Of a stretch of DNA of 64,000 nt, positions 47,499 through 60,214 are shown in pieces. A program made the position numbers and the translations under genes. The number at the start of each line of letters is the position of its first letter. Positions within the stretch are counted from its first letter, which is position 1. The notes below the pieces were generated by a model that was not told where the DNA came from, did not search any database, and saw nothing but the letters and a program-made list of their open reading frames with translations. The DNA is from Tetrapyrgos nigripes (Eukaryota; Basidiomycota; Agaricomycetes; Agaricales; Campanellaceae): the NCBI GenBank assembly GCA_013368315.1, contig JAACJM010000001.1, positions 744,001 to 808,000 on the forward strand, in the 5' to 3' direction.

Positions 47499-48321
47499 TT
47501 TGCCCTTCTTTCTTTCTGCTTTCTGCTTTCTTTTTTCGCATCAGTATTGGTATTAGTATTGTTATTGACATCATTCACTCATCCACATTTCAATTCTTTT
47601 CCTCTTTCCCGCATCGACCCAAGTGTACTTTTCTAGCCGAGTTCTTTGTGCTTCGCGGTTTTTACGCATTCCCTTCCCTTTTTTTTATTACACAATGTAA
47701 ACCATCAATCTGCACATTGCTTTCCTCCATCTGCTGTCGTCTATATCATTAAAATAGTTCTTTATACTCGCAGAGGCCCTTTCTAAAAACATGATAATGA
47801 ATGAAAAACGTTTCAAACCAAAACACTATCGTATTGATTCAACGTATGGATTGCAATTGCTACAGTAGTACAACCAAGTTGTGTGTGTGTGTGTGTGTGT
47901 GTGTGTGGTACGTAACATGAGACAGAAAAGTGAACGGACGGATATCGAGATATCAAAGTCGAGATAAAAAGACGCAAATAGAGATTGTACAAACCAGTAA
48001 GCTGCGTGGAGACGAGACAACGACAGCAACGAGAAATAGAAAGGAAAGTGAACGTGAACGAGTTGGGAAAGATAGCTAGCTAATGCACCACAAAACATCA
48101 AAACAGATATTGTAGACAGAGGATTTATGTAACTAAGATCGAGCGAAGTACTTGATAGGCAGACAGGCAGGATCATATATTTTTGAGATCTAAAGCCCGG
48201 AGAGTGAGTAGTAAAGAAAATCGTGGTTATCGAGACACTGAGAGGAGTAAAAAAGTGCAAGAGATGGGTGCAAAACGAGATGATACAGCCGATTAAAAGA
48301 AGGAAATAGGATGTCAATTAT
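47499..48321. other. Convergent 3' region between Byr4-like and DCP2, with (GT)n microsatellite
   Basis: More than 800 bases between two stop codons on opposite strands. It should hold both 3' ends and poly(A) sites. A (GT)13 run lies at 47881-47907. Frames open here (for example 47826-48317 minus) are low-complexity and not supported as genes. Confidence 0.6.
47881..47907. repeat. (GT)n microsatellite
   Basis: About 13 perfect GT units in the convergent spacer. Likely variable between strains. Confidence 0.95.
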
Positions 48322-50926
48322 CTACATTGGTCTTGTAATAGAGGCACCTGAAAGTCCTTGATTATTACCATTCAAGATCGAAAGCAAGGGGTTATTGGGC
48401 ATCATGTCAAAACGAGGAGAGATAGCTGGAGCAGATAATGGGCCAGGTGTAAACGAACCCCCTGGAGGAATAACAGAGAGTGGCTGAGGATAGACCGACA
48501 ACGGGAATGGACCTTGACGCTGAGGGGCAGGACCTGCCATGGGCAAGACAGGATTAATGGCATGATTAGGGGGAAAACGATACGAAGCGTTCAAGGGAGG
48601 GGGTATGGGAGCAGGATGAGGAGGAAAGTTGGGTAGATTGGGAGCACCTTGCGGAAGGTTCATCAGAGAGGCTAACTGATTCTGAGTCATGCTCATGCTG
48701 GACGGTCCCATAGGAGGGTAAGCCCGGTTCACTGCCTGGCTGGTCCTGGGCCTGACTTTGAAGGGATCATCAAATTGGGGATATGGTAGAGGCACGTTCG
48801 GCATATTTGTGATGGGTGGTAGATGAGGGACCGATGTACCAGGCCGCATCACTTGGGAAGAGGAATAGAGTGCGCCGGCATCCATCCTACCCTGGAATTG
48901 GTGAGGAGGTACAGAAGCTGATGGTGGAAGGACAGAAATTGGGCCCTGTCCTTGCATTGAGTAAGGCATGGGCAGGCCATTGGATGGAGCCATCATTGGA
49001 AGAGAAGGAGAAGGAGTGGGTGTATTTCGTATAAAGTTTGTCATACGCGCAGACTCATCAGCAACCGATTCCAACAACGCAAGCTCCTTCCACCTCTTCG
49101 CGGACGCAGGGATTTCTGGCGCCTTCGACAGATAAGGTGAGATATCTGCAATACTGGAAGTACGTCTAGAAACTCGTGGAGAAGCTGTCGGAGCAGTCGG
49201 GGAACTGGTTGACGCTGTGGAAATCGAACTCTTACGAGCAGAGTGAGGTGGATCCGGTAGAGAGGTGACAGGGGACGAGGAAGGCTGGTAGGTGATCGAC
49301 TTGGCTTGTAAAGGCGATACGACAGGTCGCGACGTTTCCTTTCCGAAATTCAGACCATTAGGCTGTTCAATTTCTGAAAGGAGTGGCTGAGGCTTCGGTG
49401 ACTGAAGTGCCGGTGGCTGAGCTTTCGGTGGCTGAGTTGTCGATGGCCGCGACTTCGTCGGCTGGTGCTGAGGTTTTACCAGTGGAACAGCCGGTACTGG
49501 TGTATTACGTTCAGGTGGTCCTTCACCTTCAGGAACAACAGAATGGACGGGTTTATCCTTTTTCTGTGTAACCTGCTCAGATAGAGCTAGCGAAGAAAGC
49601 AACCGTGCAAAATGAGGATCCAGGACCTCTGTGCTGACGTTCACATGGTTCGCTACGGCTTGTGGGTGTTCAGGAGATGGTGTTTCAGGCTCGCCATTGT
49701 CAGCAGACGACGACTGTGAACTAGATTCCTGCAGGACATCTTGAGCAGGGTGGTAAGGATAATCTGATACTGAGTTCTGGCGGGATCGTCCATTAGTACG
49801 TTTGGACCTGGGGTGTTTGCGTGGACGAGCAGTGTGTTTTTTCTCATTGATCCATGTTTTCAGAGCGCTGCAATACGGAAAGTTAGACATCTGAAAAAAA
49901 ACTCGTATGAACTAGAAGTACCCAATGAAAGGCGTGATGAGGTAGAATTTCCCTGCGGCTGCCTTCTGCCGCTTCCAAGTTGGAAGATCTGTCAATTTGA
50001 ACCATTCTATTTTCTGTAAGACGAAGAATGAGCGACACAACCGCTGATGTGAGTTATTATATGCGTACGCTGATTTCTTTCCTGGTCTTGGTTTTGAAAG
50101 GGAAATCCTCTGGCACCCCTGGAACAATGTATAAAACAATCTTCTGCTCCTTGATGACCATCTCAATCACATCCGCAGGATTGACTTGGCCAGCCAAATT
50201 ATATCCTGTTTCTTCGAGCACCTGAAAAAGCGTAAGAGGTCATTCCAAACACAAGCAACCAAAACTGACTTCTCGAACAGCACAAGATGATTGAGGTTCG
50301 CCTTCGTTGATCTTTCCTTTGGGAAAACCCCACCCTGATGAGGACTTCCACCCTTTCACAAGTAGGCACTGCACAAGAACAAGGTTGAGTCTACATCCGC
50401 CTGAGATGACTGCCACCAACACACCTTTTCCCAAGTCTCATTCAGCATGATAGCCCCGCACACCGGCACTCGCGTTTTGTATAACATGAAATTGTGGAAC
50501 GCTTGATCGTGATCCGTCTGAAAGTGATGGAGCATGGGACATTGTTCGAACAACATGGCGGAAAACTTCTTGAGTGGTAAGGAAGGGAATTTGGGATTTT
50601 GTTCTCGGATAAAATCTTCATAGAACCAATGTCTGTTGGACTGAAGGTGAATAGTCGGAGGAGAGGGTGAATGGATGGACATACGCTTGCTCTATTTGGA
50701 ATGATATCCGTTCCAGCGACGTAAGCTCCTCCTCGGGAAGATTAAGGATGAAACGACTATCATAGATGGGACACCATGAGCTGGAAAGAAGCTGACAGGA
50801 ATAATGGACAAACCTGGAGAGATCTTCGAGGACATCTTCTTGTGTCTTGTATTCATATTCATGTTGAGGAGAATCCGCCCGACAAGCGGGAGTTATTTCG
50901 GGTGATGAAGAGGATGAGAAAGACAT
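48322..50926 (-). CDS. DCP2: mRNA decapping enzyme subunit 2, Nudix hydrolase
   Basis: Catalytic subunit of the Dcp1-Dcp2 decapping complex in cytoplasmic P bodies. It releases m7GDP and exposes mRNA to 5'-3' decay. The N-terminal regulatory domain reads EDVLEDLSRFILNLPEEELT, ICFQ-like RISFQIEQAHWFYEDFIREQ and NPKFPSLPLKKFSAMLFEQC. The Nudix domain has KTRVPVCGAIMLNETWEKCLLVKGW, then the Nudix box GKINEGEPQSSCAVREVLEETGY with the REVLEE glutamates intact. Box B follows: KTRKEISKIEWFKLTDLPTW. The rest, about 500 residues, is a Pro/Gln-rich disordered tail of the kind that carries Edc3 and Pat1 contact motifs. It ends SGASITRPM. The start ATG at 50924-50926 gives MSFSSSSSPE. About seven exons at the 5' end and one long last exon. 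Confidence 0.96.
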
Positions 50927-51196
50927 TGGAAAAAGAGAAAGAGAGGCAAGGGCCCAGTGGTTGAAAGGGCGACTTATATAGTGGCGAGGGCAGTCTGGTC
51001 TTTTGGTTCGAGGAGAGTACAATAGCTCCAAACAATGTGTCTTCGATTCCGCCTTCTCACGTGCAACAATGACCTGTCGTCACCGACTCACCGCCCACAA
51101 TAACATGCCAACATGGTTCATAGAGATCTACGTACATATGCATATATCATGTAGGTATATTGTACAATGCAAAAAGAAGATTAGGTGTCCATAAGA

Positions 51197-54100
51197 TTAC
51201 TGGAAGCCCATGCGCCGCGCGTACTCTCTTTCCTCTTCGGCAGTCAACCTGTCACTACCATTCCAGTTTGCAGAGCTCGTTCGTGCCCTAAATCGACTGG
51301 TGCGGGTCTTGAAAATCTCTTCCATTCTCAGAGGCCGTACAGCGCCGAAAATCTCATCGGGATTGATCGTGCTCTGACTCTGTAAAGCCTGCCGTAATTC
51401 GGGAGATTGTGCCCACTCGGGGGGATCGAAGGTCTTTACTCTATCCTCGTCGTCAGAGTCAGAATATTCGCTATTGATGTCGGGTAGTTCGATGTTCTCG
51501 CTGGGAACAAGAGGCTCCGATTGTTGTGCTGCGTCAAGTTGAGCTTTGGCCCGCGCAGCCATCTGGTTCTGCAACATTTGGGAAGGTTGTGATATGTCGT
51601 CGTCATAAACTGGACCCTTTGCCGGCGCTTTCCCTTTCGATTTCTGAGGAACAGGGACAGGGTTGGGAAGAGCTTTGTTTGAAGGCCCAGCAGTTGATGA
51701 AGTGGCTGCGCTGTTCGCTGGGGGTTGACTAATGGCAGAAGCTGGGGTTTTGTTGAGAGCTGGCCTGAATGTCGATTTCGGGTTGGAGGTGAGAGGTACT
51801 TTAGTCGCCGGCTTTTTGAGCTCAATCTTGCGCGTTTTACTCGGAGGCTCATCGTCCTATACAGATGCATGTCAGCCTTGGTAAAGATCGTGTCAACGTT
51901 AATCATTACCTTTTTGTTAGTGGATGCGTTGAGTTTCAGCGGCCTCTTATCGGTGAGCTCCTCTCGTTCTCGTTTACGCCGGTCTACTTCCTCCTTGATC
52001 TTCTTTTCTGCCTCTTGCTTTCTCGCCTTCTCCTCTTCAGCCTTCTTCTGTAACACTTGTTGTCGCCTGTTCTCCATATTCTTCATAACGGCCGCTTTCT
52101 TCTCCTTCTCTTCTTGCCCCTGTAATCATCGGCGATCAATATCTATTCTACAACACACATCATCAATAAATTCACCTTCTTAGCAGCAGCAGCCGCAAGT
52201 TGGAGACTCTTGACTTCAGGCTTCGCCTTCTTGCTGCTACCCAGGACGCTGCTGACCAATTTCGAAGCCTGACCGAAAAATCCTACGTTTGACGACTGCC
52301 CGGACGAAGTGGAAGACATTGACATGGCAGTCTCGCTTCGGATAATCTTGGATGGCTAATAAGATGAAAAATTAGCCATAGGTATGGAGACAACGAAATA
52401 AATACTTACATCAACGAGACTAACAGTCGATTTGGATGCTCCAATATCGACTTCATCGTCATCAATGTCATCTACATCCATGTGGAAGGAACCAGGAATC
52501 GTCGAAGCGGGAGGATTCGTTTCATCTATATCGCCATATGCTCCCAAATCCTCGGTCTCCAGCCTGTGCGTTTGTGTAGGATTTGAACTACTCCACGTCA
52601 TGCTATCGCCCTCGCTGTAAGTGATAGGAACTTCCCACTGGTCTCCCTGTTGTAGTTTGGTATTCAATGGCCGCCAGCTATCATCATCGCCATCGTCGAA
52701 CTGTGCCAATGGTCGTTGAGATTGAGATTGCGTCTCAAAGTCATACTCGGTATCCTGTGTGGATGGCATCCAAGCAGGTGACTCCTGGCTACCGAACAAT
52801 TGCTCAGACGCGTCGGTTCTGACGCTCTCAAACGTTGAATGAGCTGTGAGAGGCGCAGCACTTTTAACTGTTTGAAGTCGAGGAGAAAGACCAACAGACA
52901 TGGAAACAGGTTTGGAGAACACAGAAGTAGGAGACTTTTCCTTGGGAGGAGCAGGAGTAGGTGGGGCAAACACTGGCGTCGGTTTGTCAAAGACTTTACC
53001 GAAGGGTGCAGCGAAATCGAAAGTCTGAGATTCGGGACCTTCAGAAGATTTGACCTTCTCTCCGGGCTGAGGTGGCACAAGTTGGAACACCATCTCTTTC
53101 TTCTGAGCCTTCGGCTTTTCTTCAGAAAGGAACAAGTCGGACACGCTCAAACGTCCGCGGGTAGGTGATTCAGGAACCGCTTGTTTCGACGAGCTCGCCT
53201 CTGCTTTGGGAGGCGGAGTGGAGGCACGACTAGGTGCCATCGCAGGCCCGAGGGCTCTAGTTACCTCGTCGTTGTTCCTCTCAGCTACACGAGCTTCAGC
53301 AGCAGCTCTGGCTTCCGCTAAAGCATTCGCAACTGCCTGGCCTCCCATCGATTTGCCCATGCTCTTCCCAAATCTCGCACCGAGGCCTTCCACGGTCTTC
53401 TTGAAATGATCCAGCATTCCAAGCTGCTGATCACTCTGCTCGACTTCCTCCTGGTCCTGCCCATGACTATCCTTGTCAGGTTGTTGTTCCTGAAAGGTAG
53501 GCTCCGCGATTTTTTCTGGCACAGTTGCCTTCAATGGCGCAACATCTACATCTTTTTCTTTCGCCGCTTTCGAGTTCCTCTCAGCGTTATCCTGCCGCAT
53601 GGCGCCTGCGGTCGTAGGTCCGAAAAAATCTTCACTTTTTCGTTTGGCTGTGACTGTGCCAAACGATCCAGTATGATTTCCGCCGGTTTGTCTGCCAACA
53701 CCATGGTCCAGAGCGTTCACCTGCCGAGCTTTGGCCAGCCACGACGTCCGCTTGCCCACAGGAGGCCCAGGTGTAGGATTGGATAATGCAGCTCCAACGG
53801 AGGGATCACGGGGCGCTTTCATGGATTTGCGTAAAGGTAAGGGTGCAGGCAGTGTAGGATACAATGATACATGGCCAATTTCTTCGGGTGCGTTGACTTG
53901 GTCATCGTGGACAGCAGGAGGAACATCACGAGACTCAGACTCGGCTGGCGGCGGGGACACAGCTTTCTCCATGGCGTGGGGGACAGCATGAGACTCTGTT
54001 TCTGCTAACGACGAGGACATAGCTGTTTCCATGGCTTGGGGGACATCATGGAATTCTGGCTCTATTGGGTGCTCCGGAGCAGCGGGTTTTACGACAGGAA

Positions 54101-54958
54101 GTGATTCCAGAACCGGGGATTTGAATGGTGGAGGCGGTGAGGGAATACGAGGGGATGCAAGCGGTATAGAATGGAATGTATCTGCTGAGGATGATGTTAT
54201 TACGTCCATTGCCATCGCATCCGGTTCGACAACAGGGTGAGACTCGGGTACAATCAAGTCCGAAATCCTAGCCTTTGTTTCTGAGGTCGAGTTGACCTGC
54301 AATGACCTCCTGGACTTCTCGCTAGGTTCATCATCCTCCATAATCATAGACAATTCTATTGGTCCCGAATTATGCTGAGCGGCATCTGTTTCGTTGGATG
54401 ACGGTTCCACGATAGAAGGGCGAGAAGGTCCGGGAGAAATGGGTTCATCAGGGACATCATCGTACTGTGGTCTGCCGTTAAGTGGTTGGAAGGGTTGGAA
54501 AGGAGCGGGGATGGGCCGAGACAGTTCCTCATCCTTCGCTTTTAACAGCGCCTTGTGGAAGCCGTTCAGAGGAACGGAATTCTCCTTCCGGGAATCGTCC
54601 TAGTAATATATCAGAGAGCATGACTTTGGATTGAAGGAAATGGTGACATACATCCAAAGTGACCAAATTCTTCAACTTGGAGGGGCTTGGATTAGCCTTT
54701 GATTTGTGAGAGATAGCCCTCTTCCTGCTTGGAGTCTTGACGAGGTCAATGAGCGCACTACTAATTCTATTGAGTCAGTGGGTGAGATGCAGCGAAAGTG
54801 AACACGCACTCTTGCTTGGGCTTGGAGAGGATATTATCAAGGTAGTCGTCAAGAAAATGGAAGCCGTAGAGTTGTATTTGGTCCTGGAAAGACTGGCGGC
54901 CTGGGTCGTTCACCATGCTGAACCTCACATTGTTCGCCCATTCAAGATTGAGGGCCAT
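51197..54958 (-). CDS. INCENP, chromosomal passenger complex scaffold
   Basis: Scaffold of the chromosomal passenger complex (yeast Sli15, fission yeast Pic1), which binds and activates Aurora B at centromeres and the spindle midzone. About 1,080 residues. The N-terminus MALNLEWANNVRFSMVND fits the INCENP N-terminal region that meets survivin and borealin. The long middle is disordered, with a tandem peptide repeat around ETESHAVPHAMEKAVSPPPA, followed by an Ala/Glu/Lys-rich helical stretch (EEEKARKQEAEKKIKEEVDR). The C-terminal IN-box is diagnostic: FDPPEWAQSPELRQALQSQS, then NPDEIFGAVRPLRMEEIFK, and the RTSSANW end with the TSS-type phosphorylation site for Aurora. It ends ARRMGFQ. The start lies 127 bases from the small plus-strand frame at 55086. 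Confidence 0.93.
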
Positions 54959-55085
54959 GACGGGCGGGCGTCGTCCAATGGGTGGTTGGAGAAGAGTGAC
55001 AATGAGAGCTGTGACAAAGTAACGTGACGGCACCAAACATCGACGCGTCCCTCACGTGTTCGCTACACCTCAACTTCCATCATCA

Positions 55086-55349
55086 ATGGACATGGACCCT
55101 TGGAAGCAGTTCGTTTGGATACCTGTCTTCAACAGGAGAATTTCCGTGTAGCATAAACATCTTCTCCTGGATTGGATAGATTCTATTATCCCTGGACTCT
55201 GGATGTATAGAGATCTGTCCAATGAAAGCAGCTTTTGGGACGACCCCGTCGTTGCTTCTGAGATTTTCTCGAGCTTTGGACTCAGGGTGGACTGGAATTC
55301 CAGGGGAAAGCCTCCAGTATGGCAGTCCAAGAGGCACTCGACGCGATAG
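55086..55349 (+). other. Candidate small gene or relic with one in-frame TAG
   Basis: A frame starts MDMDPWKQFVWIPVFNRRIS, meets TAG at 55149-55151, then continues in the same frame as HKHLLLDWIDSIIPGLWMYR and on to KPPVWQSKRHSTR and a stop. The piece after the TAG is rich in Trp and reads like protein. A 39-base intron from gtttgg (55113) to gtgtag (55151) would remove the stop and keep the frame, but this is short for this genome. I know no family. It lies between INCENP and REC8, in their shared upstream region. It may also be chance or a relic. Confidence 0.3.
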
Positions 55350-55584
55350 TAGACCTCCTGTATATGTAAGCAATGCCTTCTGCGAAGGTGGCGCTTCGAT
55401 TTTTGGGCATGCCAGGTTTGAGACTCCGCTACTGGGCTTTCTCTTTCTCTCCCCATGTACTCAAGTCAACTCGCTGCCTGAGGATCAGCCCATCGTTCTC
55501 TGCAAGTCTCTCTGCGTTCCAACCTGGCGCATGTTGACTGACTCCTCCACCCACCTTAGATTTATACCTTTCTTTCCACTCATA

Positions 55585-58500
55585 ATGTTCTTCTCTCCGG
55601 AACTGCTTGCTCGAAGGGATAGTGGCTTCGGTCTTCTTTGGTATGTGTCTTTTCATAATCGTTGGCAAGCGCGTATACTCATGCGCGCCCTGGTAGGCTT
55701 GCTGCTACTTTAGGCTCCAAATCCACGTTCAAAAAGTTACCAAAGAGATCCGTGCTCACTGCTGATATATCCCAATTATGTGACCTCATCGCTCAGCCCG
55801 AAGAGCCCTTGGCGCTCCGATTATCCAGTAACCTCATGGTTGGTGTGGCAAGGTCAGTGATATGCTTCTGATTCGCGATCTAAGTTCGTGATCTGACCGC
55901 GTTTCTTTCCTTCGTTAGAGTTTATAAAGGTTCGATTGTATGATGCCATCATGTCTTCTCATCTGAGACGTTCTCTGCAGTTAAACAAGAACTGTTTATG
56001 ACCGACATTTCGAATTGCGTGTCATCGCTCAAGAAAGTCGTGCAAGAGTTTCAGTCCGGTGCAGTCATGGAAGCGACGCTTCAGTTGCCTCAGCCAGTGC
56101 TTAAGTGAGAACCCTATCTATCAAGTTGTGTGATACCCCGTTAACAGAGCGCATTACATATAGGGCAGCAGCTGTCACCATCGCTGCAGATCCCAATGCC
56201 GCATACATGATGGATTTCGATGCTCTTGTAGCGGTACGTTCTCAAGTCATCACAAAGGCTGAGCTCTTCCTCATGCGCTCCTAGGACTGGGACGAATTTT
56301 TCAATATTGAAGGTAAGCGTCTTCGCTCCACTGAGTTTCCCAGTCTAATTATTAGACCGCTTCAGCAAACCCACCCGGTCCGAATCAAATTCAGGCTGAA
56401 GCTCAAGACGATGACTTTAATCCAGAAAAACCCGCCAAACGGCAGAATAAACCGACTTCGAAAAGGAGCACCAACGCTGCATTGACCGAAGACGTGCGCG
56501 CTGATATGTGTACCCTCAAGGAGCACCATGATCATCTTTTATCCAACTCCTTCGACCTCTCGTTTCAAGGAAGCGCGGGAGGTTTAGATGCCTCCTCTTC
56601 ACAACCAGATCCAGGATTTCAACCGATTGATAATTTCTTCACGCTTAACGATTTGGACATGGACATTGGCCTTGGTGACGAACTTGCCAGAGAACTTGGA
56701 GAAGGCTGGGGTGCCTCTCCCGTTCGCAATGCGTACGTTCAATGTTTATATTTAACTTCATTAATGACCACCTACACAGTATGGAACCTCAACAAATCGA
56801 GGATGGCAACGCAGAAATGGATGTCGACTTGAATTTTATGCTTGATGCCTCTGTCCCAATGGACACTGCTGAAGATAACGCTTTCTTCAATGACGCGTTC
56901 TTCGCCGAACAACCTGATGTCCTTATGGATCAACTAAAGACTCCGTTGAAGCAGAAAGTGAGTACTTCGTCAGAAGCTCTGATTGCCCCTTCTGACCTTT
57001 CCTAGGCTCCGACTAGCTCAGCAGGGCGAAAAGAGAACAGGACTCCAGGAAGTCGTGCAAGGAGCGTTGATCCGACTGCGCAGGTCCTCAGTCCAACAAC
57101 TTCCTTTTCTCGACTATTTCTCTCGCAAGTCGATGAACTCGCCCCAGCTTCTCCTTTGCATGATATAACCGCTCACCCTAACCTCAAGACAAATAAAAAG
57201 CCCCCTTCCAAGAAACAGAAACGCACTCGTTTATTGCTTGATCCAAGAACAGAACTTACTGATGAAGAACTTAAGGTATTTTGTATTTCATTTGTGTCCT
57301 TGCCCATGCATCAATGGATGCCTCTTTCCAGCTGGCTCGTGCCCAATATCTCCAGGGCCAGCATGAACTACGCCGCGACCTGGATACTAAGAGACTCGAA
57401 AAAGACAGCGGTCAGTTATTAGAAGATATGATATGGGGAGTGCCATCCGGAAGTACGTTGGCTCATTGATCACTGCTTGAATGACTGACTTAGCACCATT
57501 TACTAGTCAATGCCCCCATTCTTGTCGACTTCTGGCAGGAAAACTTTAAAGTGCAAGTTGAAGCCAGAACGGGAGTTGTACGACTCCACATGCCAGGTAT
57601 GATCAAAATATAGCCTCTATGCTTGGTGAATGGCTCACTTGATGGAAGATGATGAACCGCCCTCGAAGAGACGCAAGATCCAAAAACAGGTTGTATACGA
57701 AGAATTGGAAACCGCCCGGAGCGTGCAAGAAGAAGCACCTGTCGATGACATGCCTGAGCCTATGGCGGAGGACCATTTTGGACTTGGTCTAGACTTTGGA
57801 GGTTAACTTTCTCCACAGTGGACTTTTCGTTTTTACTCACTCTCGCTAGTAGCCTTTGGTGATGATTTTGGCGGTGGTGCAAATCCGGAGCCCGAGCCGA
57901 GTCATAACTTGAGGTCTTCAGAGGTGTCGCAACAATCCTCCTTATTTTCTCCGTATTTTTTTCTGACGCTGTGATAGGAACCTGGACAAGGACGACGAGA
58001 TTCTCGGCAACTTTCCATCGGGAGAGACTTTGATTTCGGTCCTTCCTCTAATGATTTAAACGCTGGATCTCAACGCAGTTCTCTCTTTCCGTGGGACAAC
58101 GCCGGTGCAGGACCTTCTTCCAGCGTGGACTTTGGTCCTGATCGAGTCAGTGTTGACCGGGCAGAAACTAGAATACGAAGCAGCCCAAAGGTCAACAGCC
58201 GACGGGAAAGTTCGGTTGGTTTCAGCCAGATTGGAAGCATAGGACGCGGTCTGTCGCCCGCGGATCTGGGAACCAGGGGCTCACAAGTCTTTGGAGACGA
58301 TTTCATTTTTGATGGAGGTGAGTGAAGCGTTGCCTGCCTTGGCTCCTTCTCTCATGCCGTCCCCATTCAGTCGACGACACACAAGGTAATACACTAGAGA
58401 CCCAGCAAACCCAGAGAACGGAAGCAGACCTGGCTGCACTAGAGAAGAACTCGTTCAACTTCCTCGAGTAAGATTTTCCTCTTTCTGAGTCTGGTGCCGG

Positions 58501-58782
58501 ACATGACAACGGGAATGGGAGCAGATATGTCAAGATGCAATTCCAGGCTATGCCCACCGGTACCAAGAACATATCGTTTGACACCATCGTCCCTAAGACC
58601 ACCAGTGATCGGCATGTCGCAGCAGCAGGTTTTTATCACTGTCTAGGTGAGATCCTAATGGCGTCTGCTGGTTTCTTGACGTTTGACAAATGATGATGGC
58701 CATAGTGCTGGGTACGAGACACTTTTTGAGACTGGAACAATGCGAACCGTACGCTCCGATATCGATATCAATGATCGCTTGA
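55585..58782 (+). CDS. REC8: REC8/RAD21-type kleisin, probably meiotic cohesin REC8
   Basis: Kleisin subunit that closes the cohesin ring on sister chromatids. About 690 residues over more than ten exons. The N-terminal Smc3-binding domain reads MFFSPELLARRDSGFGLLWL, then FKKLPKRSVLTADISQLCDL and LALRLSSNLMVGVARVYKVK. The middle is acidic (DWDEFFNIE, LDMDIGLGDELARELGEGW) with possible separase sites. The C-terminal winged helix for Smc1 reads EKNSFNFLEYVKMQF, SFDTIVPKTTSDRHVAAAGF, YHCLVLGTRHFLRLEQ. The MFF start and RDSGFGLLW differ from mitotic Rad21 (MFYSE...). That and the short middle favour Rec8, but a phylogeny is needed. It ends ISISMIA after a small last exon. A meiotic expression pattern is inference. 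Confidence 0.85.
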
Positions 58783-59194
58783 AGACCAACAGCATTGTAC
58801 GATACTCATCAGCCTGCCACAGGAAGTTTTTAGACCAGGGTTTATCGACGTTCATCATTAAACTTATACTAGACTAGAAGATTAATTAACATTACAAGTG
58901 TCCAAATGTATCCCGGCCTGAACGCAATCCATCTTTTTTGTTACTGTTCATGGCAATGGATGCTGTTGATGAAGTGAGAGCGGACCAGTTGTGGGTCGAT
59001 TTTTAGTACGGAATCAATACGGCGGCAATCATGTATGAAATGAAAAAGGAAATGATTGACAACGAGTTCTCTGTTCTGTCTACTTATACCTCGTTCTCGA
59101 TTTTTTCAACCTGTACCGCCCACTTATTAGAGTCGCACTACGGTCTTACCGTACTCATCGCCCCGTCCCTTCTCTTTCCGCCACCTATCGCAAG
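58783..59194. other. Spacer between REC8 and IDI1
   Basis: 3' end of REC8 and promoter of the isomerase gene. I see no coding frame of quality and no repeat. Confidence 0.5.
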
Positions 59195-60133
<939 letters not shown>

Positions 60134-60214
60134 GCAGTTGTATTTACATAGACCTGAACCCATAGAATGCTACATCTGAAAGAAGAATATAATACACAAA
60201 TGTAAGATTGGAAT

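Noticed and set aside
47826..48317. Minus-strand 163-residue frame
   Set aside because: Contains Thr-His repeats from the GT microsatellite. No conserved pattern; it lies in the shared 3' region of two convergent genes.
55149..55151. Selenocysteine or programmed readthrough at the in-frame TAG
   Set aside because: TAG is not a selenocysteine codon, fungi of this group lack the system, and no readthrough context is evident.
55070..55456. Minus-strand frames opposite the small Trp-rich candidate
   Set aside because: Codon use and composition are less protein-like than the plus-strand reading, and no start or splice pattern supports them.
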